The position numbers and the translations under genes were made by a program. 64,000 bases of DNA from contig CAKZQG010000045.1 of NCBI GenBank assembly GCA_937139605.1, positions 5,455-69,454 of the forward strand. The letters run 5' to 3'. Position 1 is the stretch's first letter; every line of letters begins with the position of its first letter. The DNA comes from an uncultured bacterium. GTDB lineage: Bacteria; DRYD01. Shown here one piece after another: positions 40,171 through 49,418 of this stretch. A model generated the notes under the pieces. That model saw nothing but the letters and a program-made list of their open reading frames with translations, ran no database searches and was not told where the DNA came from.

Positions 40171-42651
40171 TTATCTTCTTTTTATAGAATAATTTTTATT
40201 TAATTTATTTAAATAAAGATCAAGGAATTCATTAATTTTTTCAGAAGAAATATTTTCAAAGGGCTTTATAACTATTCTAAATGTAAAAGAATTAAGCTCT
40301 TTGTAATTATCCAGTAAATAAAAATCAATTATTTTAAATCTTATTTTATCATTATTAAATTGTTTTTCAACTTCTAAGATTTCTTTTTTCAAATTAAACA
40401 ATATATTATTATAATTATCATCAATAATAACAGAAAAATCTCTATAAATTAAAGGTAATTCAATTAATTGATATTCTTTTTTAATTTTAGTGTTTAAATC
40501 TTGATTTTCTATAGAAAAATTAGGGTAATTTTCAATAATTTTTTGTAATTCAGATAAATTAAGATTAAAGACGATAGTATAAGATGGTAATTCCCCATCT
40601 TTTATATATTCATTAACTAAATAATTAATAGTGCCAATAAAAGCGATTTTTTTATCCAAAACATAAATATCATACGCTTTTTCTAAAAACTTATAATTAG
40701 ATTCTCTAAATTCAATTAAATCCCTATAAATCCCATAAGAATTAAGAATATTATAAAAAATATTTTTAATAATTTGAAAATTAAAGATAAAATAGCTTTT
40801 AGAATCTTTAAATAAGAAATTAATATTATTATTAAGGATAACTGCAGCTAGTTCAGTTTTTTCATAATCTAAATAACTATGCCCTAACTCAAAGATTTTT
40901 AAATTTTTGTATCCTTGCTTATAATTATAGTCAGCAATTAATAAAGTAGAGGCTAAAACATAATTCCTATAAGCATTATACTCATTAGACATAGGATTAA
41001 ATAATTCTAAATACTTTTCATTAAATAATTTTAAATACTCACTATTTAATAAGTTATAACCAATAACATAGGTGAAATTATTATTAATAAATGCGTTTTT
41101 AAAATCTTCTTGTAATTTTAAGGAAAAATCTTTATGTGGTTTAAAATAAGAGATATTAATATTTTTATTAATAGCTTTATTTTTAAAGAAATTATATCCT
41201 TGAAATCTAGCGATTTCTTCAGCTAAATCCCACCAATAATTTAAATCTTTTCTGTAAGTCCTAATAATAATATCTTTATTATTTAAAATATCTACCAAAA
41301 ATCCTAATTTAGTAAATTTTTCTTTTATATTATCTAATTCTAATTCTTTAAATCCTAAATATTTTTTTATTTTATCCAAATCAGCGGTAATAGTTTTTAA
41401 ATCTAAAGCTTTATCTAAGTTTTTTAGATTTTTATTTACTTTAGATAAAATAAATCTAATTTGAGAATCAGGTAAGAATTCTTTAATTAAAAACGAAGCT
41501 CTTTTGTAAGCTAAGAAAGAATAATAAATAGGGATATCTTTCTCAAATCGCTTAGAAGAATTAGTATATATATTTAATCTTTTAGAAGTTCTCCTAATAG
41601 AGATAGGATCAAAACTAGCAGATTCCAATAAAATAGTGTTAGTACTATCAAAGATAGAATAATTTCGTGATCCAATAATTCCCCCTAAAGCTAATACTTT
41701 ATTATCAGCATCAGAAATAACAATATCATCTGTAGATAAAATATAATCTTTATCATCCAAAGCTTGTAGTAATTCTTGATTATAAGCATTTCTAACTACA
41801 ATTTTTCCTTTTATAAAATTAAAATCAAAAGCATGTAATGGATTAGCTAATTCGTACATAACAAAATTAGTTATATCTACAATATTATTAATAGGTTTAA
41901 TATTGATAGAATCTAATAAAAGTTGAAACTCAACATTAGAAGGCATTATCTTAATATTATCAAAAATAATGCCAGTATATACTCTACATTTATCTGTTAA
42001 TATTTCAATATCAAATTTATATTCGTTGCTTAAAGTAGAAAAATCAGATAAAGATAAATCCGGCAAATCTTTATTTAATTTAACAGATAATTCTTTAAGA
42101 ATATGATAAAATCCGAAATAATCAGGCCTATTAGCAAATGGTTGTATCTCTATAATATAATCAGTAGTATTTATAATATCATTGAGATATTTTCCAATAT
42201 TATTAGTAAAATTTTTATCGAAATTAAATTTAGCTACTTTATCACCAATAGCTCTAATGTTATCCCAATTTAATTCTGTAGTAGATAACATCATTCCAAA
42301 GCTTTCTAATCCTTTCATTTTTTTAATATCAATAACAAGTTTATTATTTTGGAATTCTAATACTGCTCCTTTAAGAGCAACTAAAACTATGTCATTAACT
42401 TCAACAGATTCATCTGCAGTTAGTATCTGTAAAATTTCATTAGAAAAATCTACTTTACAAACGTACAATTTATCAGCATTAGGATGTTTTTCTTTAAATA
42501 CAATTTTCCCTATCCTTATATTTTTATAATCTCTTGAAATTTTATAATAATTTTCAACCTGAACTCCAATATCCAATAAGGAATTAACAACATCACCTAT
42601 TGAAAAATTATATTGAAAATATTTATTTATTAAATTTAAACTCAATAACAT
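40171..42651 (-). CDS. pheT: Phenylalanine-tRNA ligase beta subunit
   Basis: This is the 826-residue beta subunit of the (alpha-beta)2 phenylalanyl-tRNA synthetase. An N-terminal tRNA-binding (EMAP/YtpR-type) domain is seen at IGKIVFKEKHPNADKLYVCKV; B3/B4 editing-region blocks follow, with NIVDITNFVMYELANPLHAFD and LESASFDPISIRRTSKRL. The B5 region and catalytic-like core occupy about 420-720, and the C-terminal anticodon-binding FDX domain ends the protein (PLIYRDFSVIIDD). The usual partner pheS is not adjacent. It lies 10 bp from the upstream unknown gene. Confidence 0.95.
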   Translation of the reverse strand: MLLSLNLINKYFQYNFSIGDVVNSLLDIGVQVENYYKISRDYKNIRIGKIVFKEKHPNADKLYVCKVDFSNEILQILTADESVEVNDIVLVALKGAVLEFQNNKLVIDIKKMKGLESFGMMLSTTELNWDNIRAIGDKVAKFNFDKNFTNNIGKYLNDIINTTDYIIEIQPFANRPDYFGFYHILKELSVKLNKDLPDLSLSDFSTLSNEYKFDIEILTDKCRVYTGIIFDNIKIMPSNVEFQLLLDSINIKPINNIVDITNFVMYELANPLHAFDFNFIKGKIVVRNAYNQELLQALDDKDYILSTDDIVISDADNKVLALGGIIGSRNYSIFDSTNTILLESASFDPISIRRTSKRLNIYTNSSKRFEKDIPIYYSFLAYKRASFLIKEFLPDSQIRFILSKVNKNLKNLDKALDLKTITADLDKIKKYLGFKELELDNIKEKFTKLGFLVDILNNKDIIIRTYRKDLNYWWDLAEEIARFQGYNFFKNKAINKNINISYFKPHKDFSLKLQEDFKNAFINNNFTYVIGYNLLNSEYLKLFNEKYLELFNPMSNEYNAYRNYVLASTLLIADYNYKQGYKNLKIFELGHSYLDYEKTELAAVILNNNINFLFKDSKSYFIFNFQIIKNIFYNILNSYGIYRDLIEFRESNYKFLEKAYDIYVLDKKIAFIGTINYLVNEYIKDGELPSYTIVFNLNLSELQKIIENYPNFSIENQDLNTKIKKEYQLIELPLIYRDFSVIIDDNYNNILFNLKKEILEVEKQFNNDKIRFKIIDFYLLDNYKELNSFTFRIVIKPFENISSEKINEFLDLYLNKLNKNYSIKRR

Positions 42652-42660
42652 ATAAATTAA

Positions 42661-43368
42661 CTAACCTAATAACTTAATGGTATTATATACATTATTTTCC
42701 ATAACATATTCTTGAACCTTTACGATAGTATCTATATTAATTTCTTGGAAAACATTAGTTCCTAAATTTAAGTCAAATTCAGTATAAGATTTCAGATTAA
42801 TAATAAAATTTCCTTCAAAAGTTTCAGATTTTCCGCTAACAAGCTCCATATTAATGGGGATATTGATACTAACTTCATGACTTTTAGCTTCAATAATAGC
42901 AATATTATTAGTTATTTCTTTAAGAGTATATACCATATTTACATTAGCTTCCTTATTAACAGTAGGTAAAGAGAATTTAATAGGATTAGTCCACGAGTCA
43001 CCGATATTTAGATCATAATCAGGGAAAACAAGAGTACTAACTTCATTACTACCAGCACTCTCTATGATTTCTCCCCTTGGACTAACTAACATATAAACAA
43101 CTTGATTAGAGACAGGAATAACAGTAGTTTTGATATCATCCGTCATTTCTTGAGCTATTTCTTGCTCAGAAACATTCCTATTATAAACTTTTATCCTAAT
43201 ATGATAGCCTTCTTCATCATATGCTACAGGTTTAAGATTAATAGAACTATAAGAGACAAATTTATTAGCGTCAAGAACTTCCATAATTTTAGATACTTGT
43301 CTTATAACAACAGATTTAGCTTCGTAATTTAAGATTTTTCCAACTTTATAATTAAAAACTAACTTCAC
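42661..43368 (-). CDS. Conserved hypothetical beta-rich protein (DUF6263-like)
   Basis: About 235 residues, mostly beta-strand-like and without signal peptide or membrane segment. It has a segment VFPDYDLNIGDSWTNPIKFSL and ITNNIAIIEAKSHEVSINI reminiscent of DUF6263-type proteins of unknown function, but the match is by eye only. The likely start is GTG at 43368, because GGGGG lies seven bases upstream; an ATG at 43383 in the same frame overlaps that site. It is the first gene of the run leading to pheT, atpD, the ABC ATPase and the BshC-like gene. Confidence 0.55.
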   Translation of the reverse strand: MKLVFNYKVGKILNYEAKSVVIRQVSKIMEVLDANKFVSYSSINLKPVAYDEEGYHIRIKVYNRNVSEQEIAQEMTDDIKTTVIPVSNQVVYMLVSPRGEIIESAGSNEVSTLVFPDYDLNIGDSWTNPIKFSLPTVNKEANVNMVYTLKEITNNIAIIEAKSHEVSINIPINMELVSGKSETFEGNFIINLKSYTEFDLNLGTNVFQEINIDTIVKVQEYVMENNVYNTIKLLG

Positions 43369-43676
43369 ACTTTTTACCCCCATTTTTATTATTTTTTTAT
43401 TTTTTAAATTATTTTTTTAAAGATATTACTCTTAGTAATTATATTAAACACAATTAAAAATATACCTCTTAATTTTTATAATTAACAACTAATTAATTAC
43501 TTATTACCTAATAATTCATACTCAAAATTACTCAGTTTTTTATTTATTTTATCAAACTCTATTCCTAGTAAATATATTTTTTCATAATTTAAATATTTTT
43601 TAAAGTATTCTTTTTCCTTAATTTGTTTTAACGCTTTCCCTTTTTCTTTTTCATTCTCTAACACCTTAAACTCCAT

Positions 43677-43697
43677 TATAACGAAAGTTATATGAAA
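43677..43697. repeat. Hairpin mini-insertion, copy 5 (21 bp, in frame)
   Basis: Plus-strand sequence is TATAAC, GAAA, GTTATA, TGAAA: a six-base-pair stem closed by a GAAA tetraloop, then a TGAAA tail. In the host gene it adds seven residues (FHITFVI) between KKIVYI and MEFKVLE, splitting an otherwise typical PD-(D/E)XK strand. Confidence 0.85.
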
Positions 43698-44105
43698 TAT
43701 ATAAACTATTTTTTTATCCACTATTATTGTTAAATTTATTCTACCTTTTGATGTATTATCTTCTATTATTACGTTATATCCTGTTGAATATATTAGCCCA
43801 TATATTGCTGCAGAATATATATACTCGTTTTTTAACACTTCATAACTTATTGTATTTATAAATATCTCTATCTGTTTTTTTATTTCTTGTAGATTCCCCT
43901 TTTTAAATGCTAAGCTTATTAATGTTGTCTTATCTACTTGGTAATCTCCTGTTATATAAAATAATATCTCACTGTTAAATGATTTTCTCACTTCTTTATT
44001 CGGATAATCTAATGAATATAGAACCTCTTCATTCTCATATTTATACTCCTCTTTGATGGTTAAATATCCTGTTTGGAACATTAATGCTTCTATGCTTATA
44101 TATTC

Positions 44106-44141
44106 TATAACGAGAGATGTATTCTCGAAGTTATATAATAA
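44106..44141. repeat. Hairpin mini-insertion, copy 4 (36 bp, in frame, diverged)
   Basis: Arms TATAAC and GTTATA enclose an inner CGAGA/TCTCG stem. The tail is TAATAA instead of TGAAA. It inserts 12 codons between FDI and EYISIEALMFQTGYL of the host protein, a place where relatives read straight through. Confidence 0.8.
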
Positions 44142-44341
44142 TATGTCAAACTTTTCTAATATCTCACTTGTGTAGAATTTCTTATGTAAATACGGTAAAT
44201 CAAAGTTTCTTTGTTTTATTATTTTAAATAAAAATTTTGTTCTTCCTGTTTCATACCAATAATTTCTTATCTCCTTCTTCTTTAAATATAATAACACATC
44301 AAATAGATTATATACTTTATTGCCTAAAAAATTATATCCGT

Positions 44342-44375
44342 TATAACGAACGCAGTATGCGTGAGTTATATGAAA
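44342..44375. repeat. Hairpin mini-insertion, copy 3 (34 bp)
   Basis: Arms TATAAC / GTTATA with inner stem ACGCA-GTA-TGCGT and TGAAA tail. It is directly joined to copy 2. Removing both restores the codons for KWYNGYNFLGNKVYNLF in the host gene. Confidence 0.9.
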
Positions 44376-44409
44376 TATAACGAACACAGTATGTGTGAGT
44401 TATATGAAA
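44376..44409. repeat. Hairpin mini-insertion, copy 2 (34 bp)
   Basis: Tandem neighbour of copy 3, identical except that the inner stem reads ACACA-GTA-TGTGT: both sides of one pair changed together (G-C to A-T), so the stem is preserved. Confidence 0.9.
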
Positions 44410-45085
44410 TATACCATTTTCTTACTTCTTCTATATTTACATTATCCAGATACTCCTTAAAATAATGTTCTAATTCTTCTTGGGTATATCCGCATATGTC
44501 GCCATATTCTTTGCTTAATGAAATATCCTCTAACTGATTTAATCCACTAAACAGAGATACTTTTGCAAATTTTGAAACCCCTGTTACTATCACAAACTCT
44601 ATATACCTATCTAACACTTTCAATACTGAATAAAATGCTTTTAACATCTCTCTTATCTCATATACTTCTTCCTTATCTATTAAATCTAATATCGGTTTAT
44701 CATATTCATCTACTAATATCACTACCTGCTTTTTAGTTTTTTCACTTATATGCTCTATTAATAATTTCCAATTTATATATACACTTAAATTCTCTTTTAT
44801 TTCATAATCATATTTCTCTGAATACCTTAATATCACTGAATATATCTGTTCTTCTAATAACTTCTTATTTAACGTCTGGATTTCCCCAAAATCTACCCTA
44901 ATTACCGGATATTTTTCATTCCAATCCCATTTATTTTCTATATACAGTCCTTTAAATAATTCTCCTTGAGCTTCATATAGATACTCAATAGTGGATAAAA
45001 GTAATGATTTTCCAAAGCGTCTAGGCCTACTTAAAAATATATACTTACAACTACTTAATAATTCATATATATACTTTGTTTTATC

Positions 45086-45119
45086 TATAACGAAGGCGTA
45101 AGCCTAATGTTATATGAAA
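45086..45119. repeat. Hairpin mini-insertion, copy 1 (34 bp)
   Basis: Arms TATAAC / GTTATA with inner stem AGGC-GTAA-GCCT and TGAAA tail. It separates NNYVYV from DKTKYIYELL in the host gene and shifts the frame. Confidence 0.9.
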
Positions 45120-45355
45120 TACATATACATAATTATTTGTTATCAATTCTTTAAAATCGCTTATTCCAATTGGTAATTTTTTCATAAAAAACCCCCTCTT
45201 TTAAATGAGCATTTTCTAATTAATATTTAAATTAATCTAAAATATAATCCTGTTTTCTATATTTATATAAATTTTAGAAAAAAATAAAATTAAAGGAAAA
45301 TATAAAAAATAAGAGAAAAAAGAAAATAGAAATAATGGATAAAAGGAATAATAGA

Positions 45356-45441
45356 GGGGAAGTGGCGGAATCTGGTAGACGCGTTGGACTCAGGATCCAA
45401 TGGGGCAATCTCCCGTGTGGGTTCAAATCCCACCTTCCCCA
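45356..45441 (+). tRNA. tRNA-Leu (anticodon CAG)
   Basis: The sequence folds as a class II tRNA. The acceptor GGGGAAG pairs with CTTCCCC and is followed by discriminator A; the D-arm contains GGTAGAC; the anticodon stem TTGGA/TCCAA holds CT-CAG-GA. A long variable arm (GGG/CCC-paired) and T-arm GTGGG-TTCAAAT-CCCAC complete it. The long variable arm, CAG anticodon and discriminator A identify leucine. The 3' CCA is not encoded. It lies about 30 bp upstream of rsmH. Confidence 0.97.
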
Positions 45442-45472
45442 ATAATTACCAACATATTTAATAAAAACTAAA

Positions 45473-46465
45473 ATGTCAAACTCTTTAAAATCCCTAAACT
45501 TAATAACAAATATTAACAAAATTCACTACCATTATCCAGTAATGATAAATAACATTTTAAACAATATAAACGAATTCATAATAAATAAAAAAGTAAATAA
45601 TTTTAATTATATAGACTGTACCTTAGGTTTAGGAAACCATTTTAATAACATATACAAAACTTTTAATGAATACATAAATAAATCAATTCTAATAGATAAA
45701 GATATAAACTCAATAAATTTAACTATAAACTTCCTAAAACAAGAAAAAATAATAAATAATAATAATTTTTTACTTATAAGTTTAAACAAAAATGAACTAA
45801 TAGAAAATGATTATCTAAATTACAAATTTTATTTCATAAATGAAAATTTTAAAAACTTAATAAATTATAAATTTTTAACAAATGAAGAAGAAATATTAAT
45901 AATAATAGTAGATTTAGGGATATCAATGTATCAAATAAAAAATGAATTAGGATTTAGTTTTAATAAGGATACCTTACTTGATATGAGATATGATAAATCT
46001 CAAGAAATAACAGCTAAATACATATTAAATAAATACTCCCAACAAGATTTATTAGAAGTTTTTAATAAAATCTTAAGTTATAAAGATACAAAAAAAATAG
46101 TAAATGAAATAGTAAAATACAGAGAAAAGAAAGAAATAGAAACTACACAAGAATTGAATAAAATAATAACAAAAATATTCAGTGCTAAATTTTTAAAAGA
46201 TTATCTCCAAAAAGTATATCTATCTTTAAGAATAGAAACAAATAATGAGCTAAATGATTTAAAAGAGTTTTTAGAAAATATACCAAAAATAAAAAATAAA
46301 TCTCTATTTTTCATAATAAGTTATCATTCTTTAGAAGGTAAAATAATTAAAAGATTTTTAAAAGAGAATAATTTAAAATATAAAAAAGAAAAACCATCAA
46401 AAGATGAAGTAAAGATAAACAAACCATCAAGAAGTGCTCTCCTTTGGATTTTTAGTAATTTCTAA
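45473..46465 (+). CDS. rsmH: 16S rRNA (cytosine1402-N4)-methyltransferase RsmH
   Basis: RsmH (MraW) makes m4C1402 in the ribosomal P site. The 330-residue protein has HYHYPVMINNILNNI at the start, YIDCTLGLGNHF as the SAM motif (less canonical than DGTxGxGGH), IVDLGISMYQI and the conserved FSFNKDTLLDMRYD, and the C-terminal signature ISYHSLEGKIIKRFLK and NKPSRSALLWIF. It is more diverged than usual, with many Asn/Lys/Ile residues from the AT bias. The usual downstream cell-division genes (ftsL, ftsI) are missing; an M16 peptidase follows. Confidence 0.92.
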   Translation: MSNSLKSLNLITNINKIHYHYPVMINNILNNINEFIINKKVNNFNYIDCTLGLGNHFNNIYKTFNEYINKSILIDKDINSINLTINFLKQEKIINNNNFLLISLNKNELIENDYLNYKFYFINENFKNLINYKFLTNEEEILIIIVDLGISMYQIKNELGFSFNKDTLLDMRYDKSQEITAKYILNKYSQQDLLEVFNKILSYKDTKKIVNEIVKYREKKEIETTQELNKIITKIFSAKFLKDYLQKVYLSLRIETNNELNDLKEFLENIPKIKNKSLFFIISYHSLEGKIIKRFLKENNLKYKKEKPSKDEVKINKPSRSALLWIFSNF

Positions 46466-46504
46466 AAACCGTAATAAATAAAACAAAAAAGGAGGAGTTA
46501 ATTA

Positions 46505-47833
46505 ATGAAACAAAAAAATAAAATTCAGAATTTAACAACAAAAACAAAAAAACAAGATATTATTAAACAATTCATAGATTTACATTATAGATTAACATAT
46601 GTAATAGATGAATTTGATTTTAAGTTTATATATAAGAAAGTGGATTACCCATCATCATTTGTAGGATTCTTTACTAGAGCAGGGTCTTTATATGAGAAAG
46701 AAGAAGAAAAAGGGATAGCACATTTAATAGAACATTCTGTTTTTAGAGGTTCTAAAAACTATCCTAGTGATATACCAAAATATATTAACTACCTTGGAGG
46801 ATATACAAACGCCTATACTTCATACGATCAAACAGTATATTACATTAAGTTACCTACATATAATTTAGATAAGGGGCTAGATGTTTTAATAGATATGGTA
46901 TTAAATCCGCTGTTTAAAGAAGAAGATGTAAATTCAGAAAAAAATATAATATTTCATGAGATAAATATGAGAGATGATGAGCCCATGGTAGTTCTATTTG
47001 AAGAGACAATGAAAAAAATATATCCATCAAGTCCAATAAAAGACCCGATAATTGGATACAAGGAAACCTTAGAAAAAATAACAACTAAAGAAATCCGGGA
47101 ATTCTTTGAATATTATCAAAGCCCAAATAACTCCTTCTTTGTAATCGTTAGTAATAAAGAATTAGATGAAATAAAAGATCTAATAAAAAAATCGATAGAA
47201 AATAAAAAAATTAAAACAACGAAAAAAGATTTAAATAAAGTAAATTATAAAATAGAAGATATTCCTAAAAAAGAATTAGAGATAAAAGGGAATGTAAATA
47301 AAGTTTATTTATTAGTTTCATATTATTGTCCTACATCAATAGAAACTTATAAAGAAATAGAAGAGGTATATTATTTAAATATAATTTGTTCAATGTTAGG
47401 AGGCTCTAATTATAGTATATTAAATAGAGTTTTAAAAAATGAACTAAAATTAGCAGATGCAGTTTCTTTTGAATATTATACAACAAATGAGATTCCTGGA
47501 ATCATTTATTTTAGTGCTATTACAGATGAAAACAAAATAAATAACTTATTAGAAAAATATAACGAAATAATAAACGAACCTAATCAATACTTAGATAGCA
47601 ATTACTTTGAAGTTATAAAAGAGAATTCGCTAAGTAGTAATTTCTGGACATTTGAGTCTCCAGCAAGTCAAGGAATGCTAATAGGTTCTTCAGAGCTATT
47701 TAAAACTTATAAAGAAGCTTATGAATATATAAATAAACTAAATAAAATAAAATTCCAAGATCTATTCGATATAGCTCATAAATATATAATCAATAAAAAT
47801 CCCTTTATTAGTAAATATATTCCCCAAAAATAA
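46505..47833 (+). CDS. M16 family zinc peptidase
   Basis: The 442-residue protein is an insulinase/processing-peptidase-type metalloprotease. The inverted zinc motif HLIEH is at 73-77 (GIAHLIEHSVFRGSKNY), and the third ligand lies in SEKNIIFHEINMRDDEP. NAYTSYDQTVYY and the later PVIRPxxG-like stretch KDPIIGYKETLEKIT fit the family's N-terminal half; the inactive-like C-terminal half follows. It is the size of the single-chain bacterial M16B proteins (PqqL/YmxG type). A GGAGGAG site precedes the ATG. Confidence 0.9.
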   Translation: MKQKNKIQNLTTKTKKQDIIKQFIDLHYRLTYVIDEFDFKFIYKKVDYPSSFVGFFTRAGSLYEKEEEKGIAHLIEHSVFRGSKNYPSDIPKYINYLGGYTNAYTSYDQTVYYIKLPTYNLDKGLDVLIDMVLNPLFKEEDVNSEKNIIFHEINMRDDEPMVVLFEETMKKIYPSSPIKDPIIGYKETLEKITTKEIREFFEYYQSPNNSFFVIVSNKELDEIKDLIKKSIENKKIKTTKKDLNKVNYKIEDIPKKELEIKGNVNKVYLLVSYYCPTSIETYKEIEEVYYLNIICSMLGGSNYSILNRVLKNELKLADAVSFEYYTTNEIPGIIYFSAITDENKINNLLEKYNEIINEPNQYLDSNYFEVIKENSLSSNFWTFESPASQGMLIGSSELFKTYKEAYEYINKLNKIKFQDLFDIAHKYIINKNPFISKYIPQK

Positions 47834-47856
47834 CAAAATAATACAAAAATAAAATC

Positions 47857-48405
47857 ATGAAAGAGAATTTATTAAAAAAAGAAGAAGAATTGATAACTTC
47901 CGGAGAACTCCTAAAAATATGCTTATTATATTCTTTAAAACTATTTTCTAATATATTAAAAAAAATACTCAAAAACCTAAATATAGATAAAAAGAACAAA
48001 ATCCAAAAACTAACTCTCATAATAAATACCCTAAAAGAAATAGAACTAATTATAACTAACTTAAGTTATTTAGATAAAATTTTATTTGAATTTTACTTAA
48101 TAATAAAAAAATATTTAAAAAAACTAACAAAAAACACAATTAACAAAGAAAAACCAATTAATGAAATAACAAAATTAAAAACAATAAGTACCATTATCCT
48201 AAAATTACTAATATTATTACCTTCAATAAAATTAAAACTAATTTTATTTTTAGAAAAAATAATAAAATTAATAAAGTTAGATATTAGCAGCTTTTTATAT
48301 ACTGATTTCATAATAATAAAAAATATTTTAAAATCAATAAAAAAAAGCTATAAAGAATTAATAAAAACCAACCAAAAAGAAATAGATATTATAAAAAAGA
48401 TATAG
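47857..48405 (+). CDS. Unknown Lys/Leu-rich helical protein
   Basis: This 182-residue protein is almost entirely Lys, Leu, Ile, Asn and Glu and predicted helical, with amphipathic segments such as LLKICLLYSLKLFSNILKKIL. I recognise no motif. It is translated between the M16 peptidase and DUF3084 genes with gaps of 23 and 8 bp, so it is probably in the same transcript. Its composition is what drift in an AT-rich genome gives, and function cannot be inferred. Confidence 0.45.
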   Translation: MKENLLKKEEELITSGELLKICLLYSLKLFSNILKKILKNLNIDKKNKIQKLTLIINTLKEIELIITNLSYLDKILFEFYLIIKKYLKKLTKNTINKEKPINEITKLKTISTIILKLLILLPSIKLKLILFLEKIIKLIKLDISSFLYTDFIIIKNILKSIKKSYKELIKTNQKEIDIIKKI

Positions 48406-48413
48406 AACTAAAA

Positions 48414-49409
48414 ATGAATTTACAAGATTTTATTTCATTTTTATTTAAATTACTATTTTTTTTTGCATTAGGGGTTCTAATATCAATATTTGCAGATAAT
48501 ATAGGTAAAAAAATAGGGAAAAAGAAAATAGTATTATTTAATTTAAGACCAAAATATACTGCAATGATAATAACAGCTATAGGTGGTGGAGTAATTGCTA
48601 TACTTAGTTCATTGATATTATCTTTATTATCTCAAGATGCCAAAACCTACTTATTCCAAATGAATAAAATAAAACAAGAAATTAATATATATAAACAAGA
48701 AGTAAATAAATTAAAGCAAAGGTATGATGAATTACTTAGCGAAGTTAATTTATTAATAACAATGACCCACTTAGGAGATATTATATTCATAAAAGATCAA
48801 CCAGTATTTATTAAATCTATTGAAAATAATAAAAACATTAAAGAGGAAATATACAATATAATTGAAGAGGCAAATAAAAGCATAAAACAAAAATATATTT
48901 ATAGTTTAAAAAATGATCAAACAACAGAAACAATATATTCCAATTTAATAAGAATAAATAAAAATCAACTAACAGATATAATAAAAAAAATCTATTCAAA
49001 TCCTAATAGAAAGTATGTTATAATATTTTTAGCAAGTAGGAATATATTTTTAGGAGAATACGTAGATGTTAATCTATACTTATTAGAGGATAAATTAATA
49101 TTAAAAAAGAATTCAATATTAGGAGAAATAGAAATAAAAAACCCAGATGATATTCAACAAACAATAGCTTTAATTCTACAAGAGCTTAATAATATACAAC
49201 AGGAATTAATAAAAAAAGGAAAAATTCCAACTGACAATACCATAGGTGGAAACATTAATTTAAGTGATATAATAAATATAGCAATAGAACTGAAAAATCA
49301 AGCTGAATTAACTAAAATGAAACAAAAATTTAAAATCCTGTTAATAAATAGAAACGATATATATATTGCAAACAAGTTTAATGTAGAATTAAAAATAATT
49401 ACTTATTAA
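48414..49409 (+). CDS. DUF3084-type membrane-anchored coiled-coil protein
   Basis: The 331-residue protein has two N-terminal membrane segments (about 10-30 and 50-75) separated by a basic stretch KKIGKKKIVLFNLRPKYTA, the LFGLRPRHTA-like block typical of DUF3084. A coiled coil (about 80-115, KIKQEINIYKQEVNKLKQRY) and a soluble C-terminal domain follow. The family is best known from cyanobacteria and its role is not known. The adjacent gene encodes a YqgF/RuvC-like RNase H-fold protein. Confidence 0.7.
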   Translation: MNLQDFISFLFKLLFFFALGVLISIFADNIGKKIGKKKIVLFNLRPKYTAMIITAIGGGVIAILSSLILSLLSQDAKTYLFQMNKIKQEINIYKQEVNKLKQRYDELLSEVNLLITMTHLGDIIFIKDQPVFIKSIENNKNIKEEIYNIIEEANKSIKQKYIYSLKNDQTTETIYSNLIRINKNQLTDIIKKIYSNPNRKYVIIFLASRNIFLGEYVDVNLYLLEDKLILKKNSILGEIEIKNPDDIQQTIALILQELNNIQQELIKKGKIPTDNTIGGNINLSDIINIAIELKNQAELTKMKQKFKILLINRNDIYIANKFNVELKIITY

Positions 49410-49418
49410 ACAAAATAT

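Larger units (their letters stand above)
43497..45185 (-). pseudogene. AAA-ATPase-like / PD-(D/E)XK nuclease family gene interrupted by hairpin insertions
   Basis: Once five short insertions are removed, the gene reads as one protein of the AAA-ATPase-like plus PDDEXK_9 family (DUF1703 type): N-terminal MKKLPIGISDFKELI, YVDKTKYIYELL, then RPRRFGKSLLLSTIEYL as the P-loop-like segment, VVILVDEYDKPI as Walker B, ALMFQTGYLTIKEE, and the nuclease core KGRINLTIIVDKK followed by MEFKVLENEKEKGKALKQI. A GAGGGGG site precedes ATG 45185. The insertions are at 45086-45119, 44376-44409, 44342-44375 (each 34 bp, frame-breaking), 44106-44141 (36 bp, in frame) and 43677-43697 (21 bp, in frame). The longest open pieces are 44366-44836 and 43497-44387. 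Family members are common multi-copy genes of unclear role. Confidence 0.85.

Noticed and set aside
43677-45119. Hairpin insertions as transcription terminators
   Set aside because: No T-tract follows any copy and all are inside a coding frame.
45274-45519. Minus-strand frame reading WGRWDLNPHGRLPHWILSP
   Set aside because: It is the antisense of the tRNA-Leu gene; this is a well-known spurious translation of tRNA genes.
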